This document shows positions 7,714 through 17,298 of a stretch of DNA of 64,000 nt, piece after piece. The notes beneath the pieces are model-generated. The model ran no database searches and had not been told where the DNA came from. It worked only from the letters and a program-made list of their open reading frames with translations. This DNA comes from an uncultured Bacteroidota bacterium (GTDB lineage Bacteria; Bacteroidota; Bacteroidia; Bacteroidales; P3), in assembly GCA_902800395.1 (NCBI GenBank), contig CADCEC010000005.1, positions 62,001-126,000 on the forward strand, given 5' to 3'. A program made the position numbers and the translations under genes. Each line of letters begins with the position of its first letter. Position 1 is the first letter of the stretch.

Positions 7714-9471
7714 TTATTTCTCGCGGATGACGTCGCCGTGGTCGTTGACAATCATGCGCTGCCATTCGGAGCGGTAGTGGGGCTGCTTGGGGAACACGGC
7801 GTTGCCGGTCTCGGTGCGCTCGAACTTACCGTCTTTCTCTTTCTTGATGTTGCCGTCCATATATTTGACGAGCAGGTATTTGTCGAGTTTGTTCCACTCG
7901 GTCATCATCTTCTCGGCGGCGCGGCCGGAGAAGTCGTTGAGCTGCTTGGTGAGGGCCTCGCCGTCGCTCTGCTTGGCGCGGGCGTCGAACTTCTGCACGT
8001 CGGCGATATAACCTTCCTCAAGGCTGTTCTGCACTTTCTGCAGGTCGACAATCATGTCGCAGTAGCGGCTGTAGACGAAATTGGTGACGCGGTTGAAAAG
8101 CCAGAAGGCTGCGGTCTCGCTGTAGGTCACCATGTCGCCGTTGCCCTGACGGAAACACTCGGGGATATCGGTGATGCCGCAGTACATGGGGCAGTAGACG
8201 GTGCTGTAGGTGTCGTCGACGCCGAACCAGAGGATGCCGCCGACTTTGGCGGGGAGCCAGCTGCGGCACTGGGCCACGAAGCTGAAGCCTGTCTGCTGGG
8301 TGGAGGTGGCGCGTTCGTGGACGTAGTTCCAGCCGTTCATCTCGAAACCCATGGGACGCCAGCGGTAGGGGCATTTGAAGGGGCCGGCGCCGAGGTCGTT
8401 GGTCATGTCCATGGAGGTGCCCTCATAGTGGTCGCGCATGAGGTTCATCACCTCGTGGACGTCGACTTTGTGGTCGGGCTTGATCCAGAGGGGCATGCGC
8501 TCAGCTTTGGCGTCGCCCATGGCGTATTTCTCGTATTTCTCCATGCCGGAGGCCACGCGGTGGAACATGGCGTAGACACGGGCTTCGCAGCCGCGGAGGC
8601 CGCTGAAGGTCAGGGGAGCGTAGGTGTCGCAGAAGGAAAAGTCGGCATCCTTGCCGTCGTACCAGCCGCAGGCGCGGGCGTAGGTGATGACCTCGTCGCA
8701 GTAGACGCACTCCACCTCAGGCTCGTAGAGGTAGTCGAGGTGCTTGCTCGAGATGACCTTATGGAGACCTTTGCCCTTGGCTTTGTCGAACTTGCCTTCC
8801 TGGGGGAAGGTGGTGATGCGGGCCTGGTTGGCGTGGCCGCTGACGTAGCCGTCGGGGATGCGGCGGGCTACCCACACGGCTCCGTCGGTGTAGTTGTATT
8901 TCAGTTTCTTAGCGAGTTCGGGCTTCACGGTGTTGGGACGCTTGCCGATGAGTTCGAGAATCCACACCTCATTGGGGTCGGCAATGGAGAAACTCTCGCC
9001 CTCGCTGTGGTAGGGGTACTGGCTCATGAATCCGGCGAGAACGGCAATAGCCTCACGGGCGTTCTTAGCGCGCTGGAGGGTGAGGTAGATGTAGCTGCCG
9101 TAGTCGATGCCGCCTTCAATCTCGTTGGCTAGTTCCTCGCGGCCGCCGTAGGTGGTCTCGCCGATGGTGAGCTGCCACTCGTTCATGTTGCCCACGACGC
9201 TGTAGGTGTGACGCACCTGGGGAATCATGATGAGTTTCTTGCCGGAATCCCAGTCGACGACTTGCATCATCGCGCCGGCGGGGTAGTCGGCGGCGGGACG
9301 GTAGTAGAGTTCGCCGTAGAGCGTGTGGCTGTCGGCGGCGTAGGTAATCATGGTGCTGCCGTCTTTGGTGGCACCCTTGGTGAAGAGGAAATTGGTGCAA
9401 GCCTCAGAGGTCGAGCCGACAAGCATGGCGGCGCCGAGGAGGATTGCGGAGAAAAGTCTGGTTTTCTTCAT
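7714..9471 (-). CDS. Secreted C69-family dipeptidase
   Basis: 585 residues. Signal peptide MKKTRLFSAILLGAAMLVGS, then Ala-Cys-Thr-Asn with Cys25, the N-terminal nucleophile exposed after processing in peptidase family C69 (PepD-like, Ntn-hydrolase fold). Downstream motifs MITYAADSHTLYGEL and SVVGNMNEWQLTIGETTYGG match the family. It cleaves dipeptides or short peptides, in the periplasm or on the surface. It is monocistronic, with its own promoter (9555-9562) and terminator (7668-7697). Confidence 0.9.
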   Translation of the reverse strand: MKKTRLFSAILLGAAMLVGSTSEACTNFLFTKGATKDGSTMITYAADSHTLYGELYYRPAADYPAGAMMQVVDWDSGKKLIMIPQVRHTYSVVGNMNEWQLTIGETTYGGREELANEIEGGIDYGSYIYLTLQRAKNAREAIAVLAGFMSQYPYHSEGESFSIADPNEVWILELIGKRPNTVKPELAKKLKYNYTDGAVWVARRIPDGYVSGHANQARITTFPQEGKFDKAKGKGLHKVISSKHLDYLYEPEVECVYCDEVITYARACGWYDGKDADFSFCDTYAPLTFSGLRGCEARVYAMFHRVASGMEKYEKYAMGDAKAERMPLWIKPDHKVDVHEVMNLMRDHYEGTSMDMTNDLGAGPFKCPYRWRPMGFEMNGWNYVHERATSTQQTGFSFVAQCRSWLPAKVGGILWFGVDDTYSTVYCPMYCGITDIPECFRQGNGDMVTYSETAAFWLFNRVTNFVYSRYCDMIVDLQKVQNSLEEGYIADVQKFDARAKQSDGEALTKQLNDFSGRAAEKMMTEWNKLDKYLLVKYMDGNIKKEKDGKFERTETGNAVFPKQPHYRSEWQRMIVNDHGDVIREK

Positions 9472-9554
9472 GATGATGTTTATTTTTGTAATTTCTTTAT
9501 ATCGTTATATTGTACGTAGGTACTACACCTGCTGCCCAAGTGTTTTTGAAAGTG

Positions 9555-9562
9555 CAAAAATA
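9555..9562 (-). promoter_or_regulatory. Promoter -7 element for the C69 peptidase gene
   Basis: TATTTTTG on the minus strand, 84 bases upstream of the ATG at 9471, followed by CACTTTC. It matches TAnnTTTG. Confidence 0.6.
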
Positions 9563-9728
9563 CGAAAAAAATTGGAACCGCCAAAAAAGATTTTTCTGCG
9601 AAGGAAAAACAAATGTTAAATTTTCCTTATAGCACAATTTTTTTTCAAGGTAGTAGTTATTATAGGTAAAAAAAGGAACGCCGGCTTTCGGCCGGCAATA
9701 ATGATTGTTCAACTTAATAAAGGCGCGT

Positions 9729-9890
9729 ATGATGCAGGAATACGAATTTACCCAAGCGGACACATTTCCGACTTCTGCAAGCACAACCATACAACCCTCG
9801 GAGCAGACGCTCCAGAACATCATGAGTTTCGCCCGTTGCTGCCAGAATGTGGAGGCAGGAGGGCTGAAGATTCGACTCTTCCTCAACTGA
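9729..9890 (+). CDS. Small conserved-type protein of unknown function
   Basis: 53 residues from the first of two adjacent ATGs, starting MMQEYEFTQADTF. The C-terminal half (PSEQTLQNIMSFARCCQ) is a predicted helix resembling short Bacteroidota proteins with a TLQNIxxFAR-like helix and a final xxLN, a pattern I recall rather than can verify. The stop codon lies in a strong bidirectional terminator. The gene stands alone on the plus strand, convergent with lptB. I do not know its function. A longer frame in another phase over the same bases lacks this pattern. Confidence 0.6.
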   Translation: MMQEYEFTQADTFPTSASTTIQPSEQTLQNIMSFARCCQNVEAGGLKIRLFLN

Positions 9891-9921
9891 AAGAGCGCGC
9901 TCATTGAGCGCGCTCTTTCAG
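9887..9921. terminator. Bidirectional terminator shared by two stop codons
   Basis: Perfect 16-base arms (CTGAAAGAGCGCGCTC and its complement) around ATT. The left arm contains the TGA of the small plus-strand gene, and the arm/loop junction holds the TGA of lptB. Both genes therefore end inside the hairpin. Confidence 0.85.
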
Positions 9922-10668
9922 TACGAAATCACGTCCTAGGTATTTCTCCCTTACGTCGGGGTCGTTGGCGAGGTCCTCAGGGGTTCCTTGCTGGAGGATG
10001 GCGCCCTCGTAGAGGAGGTAGGCGCGGTTGGTGATATGCAGCGTCTCGCGGACGTTGTGGTCGGTGATAAGGATACCTATATTGCGCTTTTTGAGCTCAA
10101 GGACGATGTCCTGGATGTCCTGTACGGCAATGGGGTCGACGCCGGCGAAGGGCTCGTCGAGGAGGAGAAACATGGGGTCGTTGGCCAGCGCACGGGCTAT
10201 CTCGGTACGGCGGCGTTCGCCGCCGGAGAGCTGGATGCCCTTGCTCTTGCGGATATGGCCGAGGTGGAATTCCTCTATCAGGGAGTCGAGTTTTTCTTTG
10301 CGCTGCTCTTTGTTGAGGTCCTTGCGGAACTCGAGTATGGACATTATGTTGTCTTCGACGGTCATATGGCGGAAGACGGAGGCTTCCTGCGCGAGGTAGC
10401 CCACGCCCATCTGCGAGCGTTTGTACATGGGGAACTGGGTGAGTTCGATGGTCTCGCCTGTCTCGCCGCGGTCGGTCTCGGGGGCGAGGTAGACCTTGCC
10501 GGAGAAGGGCTTAATGATGCCCACGACCATGTAGAATGTGGTGGTCTTCCCAGCGCCGTTGGGACCGAGGAGACCTACAATTTCACCTTGGCGGACTTCG
10601 ACGGAGGCACCCTTGACGACGGTGCGTGAGCGGTATTTCTTGACGACGTTGTCGGTGTAGAGACGCAT
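9901..10668 (-). CDS. lptB: LPS export ABC transporter ATPase LptB
   Basis: ATPase that powers LPS extraction from the inner membrane with LptF/LptG. 255 residues: Walker [10 protein letters not shown] near residue 36, Q-loop region, signature [15 protein letters not shown], Walker [14 protein letters not shown] and switch His in [10 protein letters not shown]. LptB and kdsD (Kdo synthesis) are adjacent on the same strand, separated by 65 bases of repeat words, consistent with a shared LPS role. Confidence 0.95.
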   Translation of the reverse strand: MRLYTDNVVKKYRSRTVVKGASVEVRQGEIVGLLGPNGAGKTTTFYMVVGIIKPFSGKVYLAPETDRGETGETIELTQFPMYKRSQMGVGYLAQEASVFRHMTVEDNIMSILEFRKDLNKEQRKEKLDSLIEEFHLGHIRKSKGIQLSGGERRRTEIARALANDPMFLLLDEPFAGVDPIAVQDIQDIVLELKKRNIGILITDHNVRETLHITNRAYLLYEGAILQQGTPEDLANDPDVREKYLGRDFVLKERAQ

Positions 10669-10731
10669 AACGGTTAAAGGTTAACGGAGAATGGAGTTCT
10701 TAGTTCTTAGCTCTTAGCTCTTAGTTCATAC
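10669..10731. repeat. TTAACGG and TTAGCTC word repeats
   Basis: The gap between lptB and kdsD is almost entirely two repeat families: ACGGTTAAAGGTTAACGG, then TTCTTAGTTCTTAGCTCTTA and a further copy. Both families read stop codons in every frame of the strand shown when perfect. Both recur only between genes elsewhere in the window. Confidence 0.8.
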
Positions 10732-10733
10732 TT

Positions 10734-11702
10734 CTAAATGATTCCTTCGCGGAGAATGTCGTGGATGTGGATGATGCCGAGGTAGCGGTGGTCGGCATCG
10801 GTGACGATGAGCTGAGTGATGGAGTTCTGCCGCATCATCTGCAGGGCGTTGACGGCGTATTCGGTGTCGAGGATGGTGCGGGGGTTGGGGTGCATAATGT
10901 CGGAGGCGCACTTCGGCGTGTGGCTTGTCTGCATCATGCGGCGGAGGTCGCCGTCGGTGATGATGCCGAGGATAGCTTCGTTTTCGGTGACCACGGCGCA
11001 GCCGAGACGTTTGGAGGTCATCTCGATGATGACGTCGGAGATGGGGGTGGAGGGGGTGACCTCGGGACGTTCGTTCTGGATGTAGAGGTCGGCGACGCGG
11101 AGGTAGAGTTGCTTGCCGAGTGCGCCACCAGGGTGGAAGCGGGCGAAGTCGCGGGCAGTGAAGTTGCGGCATTCGATGAGGGCCACCGCGAGGGCGTCGC
11201 CCATCACCAGTTGTGCGGTGGTGCTGGAGGTGGGGGCCAGGTTGTTGGGGCAGGCTTCGTGCTCCACGGTGGTGTCGAGGACGATGTCGGCCTCATGGGC
11301 CAGGAAGGAGTCGGTGTTGCCCACGATGGCGATGAGGGTGTTGCCGAAGTTCTTTATCAGGGGTACCAATACTTTGATTTCTGGTGTGTTGCCCGACTTG
11401 GAGATGCAGATGACGACATCGCCGGGACGCACCATACCGAGGTCGCCGTGAATGGCATCGGCGGCATGGAGGAAAAGCGCTGGTGTGCCTGTAGAATTCA
11501 GTGTAGAGACAATTTTCTGGGCGATGTTAGCACTTTTTCCGATACCTGTGACGACGACGCGACCGGAGGCCGAAAATATGATTTCGACGGCTTTCGAAAA
11601 GCTGTCGCCGATGTGATTTTTGAGATTTTCGACAGCTTTTTTCTCGTCCTCAATTACCTGAATAGCAATATGTTTTATCTCTTCAGAACTCTTCACATTC
11701 AA
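10734..11702 (-). CDS. kdsD: Arabinose-5-phosphate isomerase (KdsD/KpsF family)
   Basis: Makes D-arabinose 5-phosphate from ribulose 5-phosphate for Kdo synthesis. About 322 residues: N-terminal SIS domain (VVVTGIGKSANIAQK, ISKSGNTPEIKVL) and two C-terminal CBS domains (from about residue 200, with LGIITDGDLRRMM). Start choice is open: no in-frame ATG exists at the usual place. A TTG at 11702 (LNVKSSEE) or a GTG at 11696 would serve. It is divergent from recQ across an AT-rich gap. Confidence 0.93.
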   Translation of the reverse strand: MNVKSSEEIKHIAIQVIEDEKKAVENLKNHIGDSFSKAVEIIFSASGRVVVTGIGKSANIAQKIVSTLNSTGTPALFLHAADAIHGDLGMVRPGDVVICISKSGNTPEIKVLVPLIKNFGNTLIAIVGNTDSFLAHEADIVLDTTVEHEACPNNLAPTSSTTAQLVMGDALAVALIECRNFTARDFARFHPGGALGKQLYLRVADLYIQNERPEVTPSTPISDVIIEMTSKRLGCAVVTENEAILGIITDGDLRRMMQTSHTPKCASDIMHPNPRTILDTEYAVNALQMMRQNSITQLIVTDADHRYLGIIHIHDILREGII

Positions 11703-11710
11703 TTTTTTTT

Positions 11711-11739
11711 TTGCAGTTCAATATTTTTTTTTATCTTTG
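11711..11739 (+). promoter_or_regulatory. Promoter upstream of recQ
   Basis: TTG at 11711-11713 and TATCTTTG at 11732-11739 give the spacing expected for a Bacteroidota promoter. The leader to the RecQ ATG is about 150 bases, purine-rich, with no convincing small gene. Confidence 0.6.
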
Positions 11740-11897
11740 TAAACGAGAAAGATTTTTTTTTATTGTGCAGAAGGATATGAAAAGGAGTGAGAGGGAGTGA
11801 AAGTTCTGAAAGTCGAGAGCAGAGTCAAACTTGTTTGGACTTTGCCGAGATGAAGGAGCGTAGACGAAGTCAAAGGACAAATGAAAAAGAGTGTTTT

Positions 11898-14123
11898 ATG
11901 AAAGACTTACATAAATATCTGAAAGAGATTTTCGGTTTTGACCAGTTCAAAGGCGACCAGGAGGCCATCATCCAGAGCCTGTTGGACGGCAACGATACTT
12001 TCGTCATCATGCCCACGGGAGGCGGCAAGAGCCTCTGCTACCAGCTGCCGGCCATCATCAGCAAGGGATTGGCCATTGTGGTATCGCCGCTGATAGCGCT
12101 GATGAAAAACCAGGTGGATGCGGTGCGCTACACCTCCGGTAGCCATTGTGTGGCCCACTTCCTCAATTCGTCGCTGAACCGTGCACAGGTGACGGAGGTG
12201 AAGGAGGATCTGATGAAGGGTGACACGAAGTTGCTCTATGTGGCTCCCGAGACACTTTCGAAAGAGGAAACTATAGAGTTCCTCCGGCAGATGAAGATAT
12301 CCTTCTTCGCCATCGACGAGGCGCATTGTATCTCGGAATGGGGACATGATTTCCGCCCCGAATACCGTCGCCTGCGCGAAGCTATCAAGCAGATTAACAC
12401 CAAGGTGCCCATCCTGACGCTCACGGCAAGCGCCACGCCGAAGGTGCAGCAGGACATCATCAAGAACCTGGGGATGGAAAAGGCGAAGACCTTCATATCG
12501 AGCTTCAACCGTCCGAACCTTTATTACGAGGTGCGACCCAAACCTAGCGACCCCATGCTGCTGCACAAGGAGATTATCCGTTTCATTAAGGACAACCCCG
12601 GGAAGAGCGGTATCATCTACTGCCTCACCCGCAAGCGTGTGGAGGAACTGGCGGAGCTGCTGGTCATCAATGGCATCAAGGCACTCCCTTACCATGCGGG
12701 ATTGGACAACAAGGTGAGGACGGAAAACCAGGACAAGTTCCTGATGGAGGATGTGGACGTCATCGTGGCCACCATTGCTTTCGGCATGGGCATTGACAAA
12801 CCCGACGTGCGTTTCGTCATCCACTATGATATCCCCAAGAGCATTGAAGGCTACTATCAGGAGACGGGACGTGCTGGCCGCGATGGCGGTGAGGGACGTT
12901 GCATTGCCTTCTACAGCGAGCAGGATGTGGAGAAGCTCTACAAGTTCTTCACCGACAAGAATGTGACTGAGCAGGAAATGGCAAAGCAGTTGGTGCAGGA
13001 GATGGTGAGCTATGCCGAGAGTTCGGCCTGCCGGAGACTGAATATCTTGAAATACTTTGGCGAGGACTACAACGAGCCCTACTGCGGCAACTGTGATAAC
13101 TGCACGCACCCCAAGCCGCGTGTGGAGGCCCAGGAGGAGATGGCTTACGCTCTCGAGACCATCCAGGCCATGAAGCAGGCCTTCAAGCCCAAGGACATTG
13201 TGGATGTCATCATGGGCCGTAAGAATACCAACACGAAGACCTACCATCTTGACAAGCTGGAACAGTTCGGCGGTGGAGTCGACGTGAATACCGGCGGCGG
13301 TCCTGCCGACCTCTTCTGGAAGGCGGTCCTCAGGCAGGCGCAGTTCGAGGGACTGCTGCAGAAGGAAATAGAGCAGTATGGTGTGCTGAAGCTCACCCCT
13401 GCGGGGTACAAGTTCATCAAGAAGCCCTACAGCATTTATGTCACCACGGACCACGACTATTCGGGTGAAACGGGCGAGGACGAGGAGGATCTGGTGGCTG
13501 TCAGCGGCGGCGGCGCAAGCGCCGCCGGCGACGAGGCCCTCTATGTGCAGCTGAAGAGCCTGCGCAAGAGCATTGCTTCGCGCGAGAAGCTCCCTGCCTA
13601 TGTCATCTTCGAGGAGTCGTCACTGAAGGATATGACCCTGCAGTATCCCTGCAATGTGGAGGAGTTGAGCCACTGTGTCGGCGTAGGTATCGCCAAAGCG
13701 CAGAAATACGGCCAGCCTTTCATCGACCTCATCAAGCAGTATGTGGAGGACAACGACATCGAGCGTCCGCAGGATATCGTGGTGCGTTCGGCGGCCAACA
13801 AGTCGGCCAACAAGGTCTATATCATCCAAAGCATCGACCGCCGCAAGAGCCTCGAGGATATCGCCGCCGGAAAGGGCCTCTCGATGGATGAACTGATGAC
13901 GGAGATGGAGCATATCATCTCCAGCGGTACTAAATTAAATATAGATTACTATATTAATGAGATGATTGAGCCCGACCATCAGGAGGAGCTGTTGGAATAC
14001 TGGCGTGGTTCGGAGACCGCCTCGCTGGAGGAGGCCTACGAGGAATATCAGGATGATCCCGACTACACCGAGGAGGAAATCCGCCTGATGCGAATCAAAT
14101 TTATGGCGGACTACGGGCACTAA
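11898..14123 (+). CDS. recQ: ATP-dependent DNA helicase RecQ
   Basis: 3'-5' DNA helicase for recombination and replication-fork repair. I start at the ATG at 11898 (MKDLHKYLKEIFGFDQFKGD), giving 741 residues; the frame is open 37 codons further but that part is not RecQ-like. Walker A TGGGKS at 40-45, DEAH at 140-143, arginine-finger motif QETGRAGRDG, a zinc-binding cluster (CRRLNILKYFG then CGNCDNC), RQC winged helix, an HRDC-type domain (about 550-620), and a Bacteroidota-type C-terminal extension rich in Glu and Asp. The length is typical for Bacteroidota RecQ. Confidence 0.95.
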   Translation: MKDLHKYLKEIFGFDQFKGDQEAIIQSLLDGNDTFVIMPTGGGKSLCYQLPAIISKGLAIVVSPLIALMKNQVDAVRYTSGSHCVAHFLNSSLNRAQVTEVKEDLMKGDTKLLYVAPETLSKEETIEFLRQMKISFFAIDEAHCISEWGHDFRPEYRRLREAIKQINTKVPILTLTASATPKVQQDIIKNLGMEKAKTFISSFNRPNLYYEVRPKPSDPMLLHKEIIRFIKDNPGKSGIIYCLTRKRVEELAELLVINGIKALPYHAGLDNKVRTENQDKFLMEDVDVIVATIAFGMGIDKPDVRFVIHYDIPKSIEGYYQETGRAGRDGGEGRCIAFYSEQDVEKLYKFFTDKNVTEQEMAKQLVQEMVSYAESSACRRLNILKYFGEDYNEPYCGNCDNCTHPKPRVEAQEEMAYALETIQAMKQAFKPKDIVDVIMGRKNTNTKTYHLDKLEQFGGGVDVNTGGGPADLFWKAVLRQAQFEGLLQKEIEQYGVLKLTPAGYKFIKKPYSIYVTTDHDYSGETGEDEEDLVAVSGGGASAAGDEALYVQLKSLRKSIASREKLPAYVIFEESSLKDMTLQYPCNVEELSHCVGVGIAKAQKYGQPFIDLIKQYVEDNDIERPQDIVVRSAANKSANKVYIIQSIDRRKSLEDIAAGKGLSMDELMTEMEHIISSGTKLNIDYYINEMIEPDHQEELLEYWRGSETASLEEAYEEYQDDPDYTEEEIRLMRIKFMADYGH

Positions 14124-14149
14124 TAACGGTTAATGGTTAACGGTTAAAG
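14124..14149. repeat. TTAACGG-word repeat
   Basis: AACGGTTAATGGTTAACGG and a trailing TTAAAG directly after the recQ stop. The same family occurs at 10669 and 50191. The in-frame TAA at 14145-14147 rules out an upstream start for the next gene. Confidence 0.8.
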
Positions 14150-14159
14150 AAATGGGGAA

Positions 14160-17138
14160 GTGGGGATACGAGCACATAGACTGCTGGCGCTGTTGCTGCT
14201 GACGGTGGCAATGGGGACAGGATATGTATGTGCACAGGCATTTGAAAACCGCCAATACAACAACGACACCACCTACTATTGTGTAAGCTCGTCGGTGGGG
14301 TACGTCTATCATCAATATGGTGGGGATGAGTCCTTCGACAGTTGGGGCGTGATTACGGGTTTCGATACCTCGATGCAGCTGATGTTGACGTTCATGAACA
14401 GCAGCGGGAGCAGAAGGGTTCCCGTGTGTGGCTATATAGACATCTGGGACGGCGACCCGGGAGACTCGTTGCTGATTCATTTTACCGATTCGTTGGTGAA
14501 TATGCGGGTGTTGTCCTATACGGGCGACCACGTTACTTTCCACCTGCACTACGATGCCTATTCGCTCGACACCATTTTTTTCAATAAACGTCAATTCACA
14601 TTAAGATGGAGTCCAAGTGATCCCTTGACGCCTGTGTCGCCCGGCACCAGTCCTTGTTCCCAGACAATCGGAGGGATTACGTTCGACAGCATCAGTTCCA
14701 CCGGTGCCGTGATGCATTATACGCCTGCCAATCTCACGCTGGTTGTCACTATCGACGGCCGTACCTATGTGGCCCACAACGGGAGGCTCGTTCTTTCGGG
14801 ACTGAATCCGAACACAAACTATCTGGTCACTGCCGTTCCCGTGGGGCAGCAGGAGTCGCCCTGCTGCCGCTCCAAAAAGGCGTTCTATACCGAGCCAGAG
14901 ACACACCACGGGTGCCCCAATGTACTGAACTTGCGTTCCAACTATGTGCGCTGCTTCCACAACGGCAGTATCGGCCTCCGGGACTACGGGCCGGGAAACG
15001 ATTACAGTCAGCACACCGTACATACCAACCCCAACGAGACCGACAGGGCTACCGACAACCAACTGCATACCGTAGGTCCCGGACTTCCGGGGGCTGTCCG
15101 GCTGGGCAACGTGGTACCGGGCAACGTGAGTGAGGCCGGAGGGAGTGAGTCCATCGTCTACTACCTCCATGTCGACACCACCCTCTACTCGATGATAATG
15201 CTCCACTACGCTGTCGTCCTCCAGGATCCGGGTCACAATCCCGCTGCACAGCCTCATTTTACCATGCAGATTCTCGACCAGGAAGACGAGGTTATTGACC
15301 CGGTATGCGGTGCCGCCGACTTTGCGGCCGATTCGACGCTGGGATGGAACAACTACGACGGCACGCTGTGGAAGGACTGGACGACCATAGGCATCAGCCT
15401 GACACCCTATCACGGACAGGATGTGAAGCTAAAGTTCTCTACCCGCGACTGTAGCATGGGAGCCCACTACGGCTATGCCTATTTCTACGCCGAATGCCAG
15501 CAGCCTGCTGTCACTTCGGAGCATTGTGGCACCGTCGACACCAACACCCTTACGGCTCCGGGTGGTTTCACTTACCTCTGGTACTACGACTCCCCCTCCA
15601 ACCCCGTCGCCACCACGCAGAGCTACACCTACTCCTCCGCTGAGGGTACCATCCACTGCCAGCTCTCGTTCATCGAGAATCCCTCCTGCCACCTTACCCT
15701 GAGCACCTACGTCACCAACTTCTGGCCATCGGCTACCATCGACACCTTCTTCACCGTCGACCGTGGTTGCGACGGCTATGAGGTGCATTTCGCCAACCGC
15801 AGCACCATCCTCGGCGACGACAGCATCCCGCTGCCTGGTACTCCGCCCTGCGAGTCGGCCTTGTGGGTCTTTGGCGACGGCTATATCAGCAGCCAGTATG
15901 CCCCCACCCACACCTACCGGCGTCCGGGTCCTTATTCCGTGACCATGATAGCAAAGCTTGCTGGCGGCGAATGTACCGACACCACCCATTTCTTTATCGT
16001 GGCTCCCGACGCATGGGCACCCTCCGACCAACACCTCTTCTGCTGTGACTCCCTCCTCTGGCTCGACAGCCTGTGGTACTCCCGCGATACCGTCGGCCCT
16101 ACCGCCCGTGTGGCCTATCCTGAGAGCTGCGACACCATCTATACTCTCCACCTCGCCACCCTGCCCTCCAGCCACTACACTTTCCCCGACGACACCTTCT
16201 GCTTCAACAGCCGCTACTACTGGCGAGGACAGGTGGTGCCGGTGAGTCCTTCGCCTTTCGACAGCCTCTTCCACCACCTCACCGACACCCTCGTGGCGGC
16301 CAACGGATGCGACTCCGTGCTGCACCTCCACCTGCTCCAGTTCTCTGCCGACCGTCTGGGTATCAAGGTGCAGGCCGACTGTGGATTGGGTCTCTATCGC
16401 CTCACCGCTGATACCGACAAACCTTTCTGGCAATGGGGCTCCACCCCCCACGACCCCGCTCTCGACGGCCACGAGACCGACCGCGAGCTATGGGTGTTCC
16501 CCGACAGTGCCATCACTTACACCCTCACCTCCTATTACGGCGACTCCCTCTTCTGTCCCACCACCACAGCCAGGGAACTTGCGCCCCCGTCCTTTCCGAG
16601 GGCCGAACTTGAGGTGACTCCCGCTGCCCTCACCTACGAGAGGCCCACCCTCTATGCTTTCGACCACAGCAACAAATACAACCGTCGCCAGTGGGCCGTC
16701 GAGCTTCATGGAGCCTCCGACGACAGCATCCCCCTGCCCGACACCCTGCAGCGCATCGCCTATCTTGTCCCCATCAACGACTACGACAGTGCTACCGTCA
16801 TCCTCGTCGTGGGCAACGAGTTTTGTCACGATACCGCCAGTCAAACCCTTCCCATTGTGCGCTACGCCCTCTTCGCCCCTAATGTCTTCACCCCCGATGC
16901 TAGCACCAACAACCGATTCACCGTCGTCTGCAACGGTGCCGTCGAAGCCGAACTCACCCTCTACAACCGTCAGGGGCTCTTCGTCTATTCCACCGCCGAC
17001 CTAGAGCAGGGCTGGGATGGTACCCACAACGGCACTCCCTGCCCGCAGGGCGCCTATGTCTGGCACTTCCGCTATCGTACCGTCGACCGACCCACCGACT
17101 GGAACAAAGCCATCGGCACCGTCACCCTCCTAAGATAA
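14160..17138 (+). CDS. Large secreted protein with PKD-like domain and T9SS type B C-terminal domain
   Basis: 992 residues from a GTG start; no in-frame ATG precedes it because a TAA stands at 14145. Signal peptide (LLALLLLTVAMGTGYVCAQ). The central part holds beta-sandwich regions, including a PKD-like motif (WVFGDGYISSQYAP then HTYRRPGPYSVTM, about 570-600). The C-terminus (VFTPDASTNNRFTV ... LYNRQGLFVYST, WDGTHNGTPCPQGAYVW) is the gliding-motility-associated CHU_C/type B sorting domain, so it is exported by the type IX system and held at the surface. Cargo role unknown; it is likely an adhesin or binding protein. Confidence 0.85.
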   Translation: MGIRAHRLLALLLLTVAMGTGYVCAQAFENRQYNNDTTYYCVSSSVGYVYHQYGGDESFDSWGVITGFDTSMQLMLTFMNSSGSRRVPVCGYIDIWDGDPGDSLLIHFTDSLVNMRVLSYTGDHVTFHLHYDAYSLDTIFFNKRQFTLRWSPSDPLTPVSPGTSPCSQTIGGITFDSISSTGAVMHYTPANLTLVVTIDGRTYVAHNGRLVLSGLNPNTNYLVTAVPVGQQESPCCRSKKAFYTEPETHHGCPNVLNLRSNYVRCFHNGSIGLRDYGPGNDYSQHTVHTNPNETDRATDNQLHTVGPGLPGAVRLGNVVPGNVSEAGGSESIVYYLHVDTTLYSMIMLHYAVVLQDPGHNPAAQPHFTMQILDQEDEVIDPVCGAADFAADSTLGWNNYDGTLWKDWTTIGISLTPYHGQDVKLKFSTRDCSMGAHYGYAYFYAECQQPAVTSEHCGTVDTNTLTAPGGFTYLWYYDSPSNPVATTQSYTYSSAEGTIHCQLSFIENPSCHLTLSTYVTNFWPSATIDTFFTVDRGCDGYEVHFANRSTILGDDSIPLPGTPPCESALWVFGDGYISSQYAPTHTYRRPGPYSVTMIAKLAGGECTDTTHFFIVAPDAWAPSDQHLFCCDSLLWLDSLWYSRDTVGPTARVAYPESCDTIYTLHLATLPSSHYTFPDDTFCFNSRYYWRGQVVPVSPSPFDSLFHHLTDTLVAANGCDSVLHLHLLQFSADRLGIKVQADCGLGLYRLTADTDKPFWQWGSTPHDPALDGHETDRELWVFPDSAITYTLTSYYGDSLFCPTTTARELAPPSFPRAELEVTPAALTYERPTLYAFDHSNKYNRRQWAVELHGASDDSIPLPDTLQRIAYLVPINDYDSATVILVVGNEFCHDTASQTLPIVRYALFAPNVFTPDASTNNRFTVVCNGAVEAELTLYNRQGLFVYSTADLEQGWDGTHNGTPCPQGAYVWHFRYRTVDRPTDWNKAIGTVTLLR

Positions 17139-17172
17139 AAAATTTTCAATTTTAATTCTCAATTTTCAAATT
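17139..17172. repeat. CAATTTTC-word repeat
   Basis: Successive AATTTTCAATTTT, AATTCTC and AATTTTCAAA words ending six bases before the TAnnTTTG box of the thiamine operon. The same words precede the M1-peptidase promoter at 47230-47270. Confidence 0.8.
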
Positions 17173-17177
17173 ATTTG

Positions 17178-17185
17178 TACCTTTG
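17178..17185 (+). promoter_or_regulatory. Promoter -7 element of the thiamine operon
   Basis: TACCTTTG, followed by CACCG. Transcription would begin about seven bases on, just ahead of the riboswitch. Confidence 0.7.
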
Positions 17186-17196
17186 CACCGTCAAAG

Positions 17197-17291
17197 AGAG
17201 CATAGGGGTGCTCTTATGTTGCTCGGAATGAGCACAAAGAAGCTGAGAACATACCCTAAAAACTTGATCCGGATAATGCCGGCGTAAGGAA
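17197..17291 (+). promoter_or_regulatory. TPP riboswitch (THI element)
   Basis: Contains the conserved TPP aptamer pieces in order: GGGGTGC (17205-17211), CTGAGA, ACCC, and CTTGATCCGGATAATGCCGG leading to GTAAGGA. The aptamer ends about eight bases before the ATG of the receptor gene, leaving no room for a separate terminator. Control is therefore probably at translation initiation, or on the coupled downstream genes. It places the three following genes under thiamine pyrophosphate repression. Confidence 0.95.
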
Positions 17292-17298
17292 TTGAATT

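Noticed and set aside
7657-9132. Long plus-strand open frame of about 490 codons opposite the C69 peptidase gene
   Set aside because: It mirrors the real gene; the residue pattern (Val/Ala/Gly/His-rich) is what codon bias of the opposite strand gives, with no motif. The same holds for long antisense frames at 3311-4627, 11907-13454, 15429-16472, 17494-18477 and 18490-19542.
9497-9904. Minus-strand frame of 135 codons
   Set aside because: It crosses the C69 promoter region and the small plus-strand gene, has no recognisable pattern and is AT-biased.
11787-11897. Upstream extension of recQ
   Set aside because: The 37 residues before the ATG at 11898 are purine-rich low-complexity sequence unlike RecQ N-termini.
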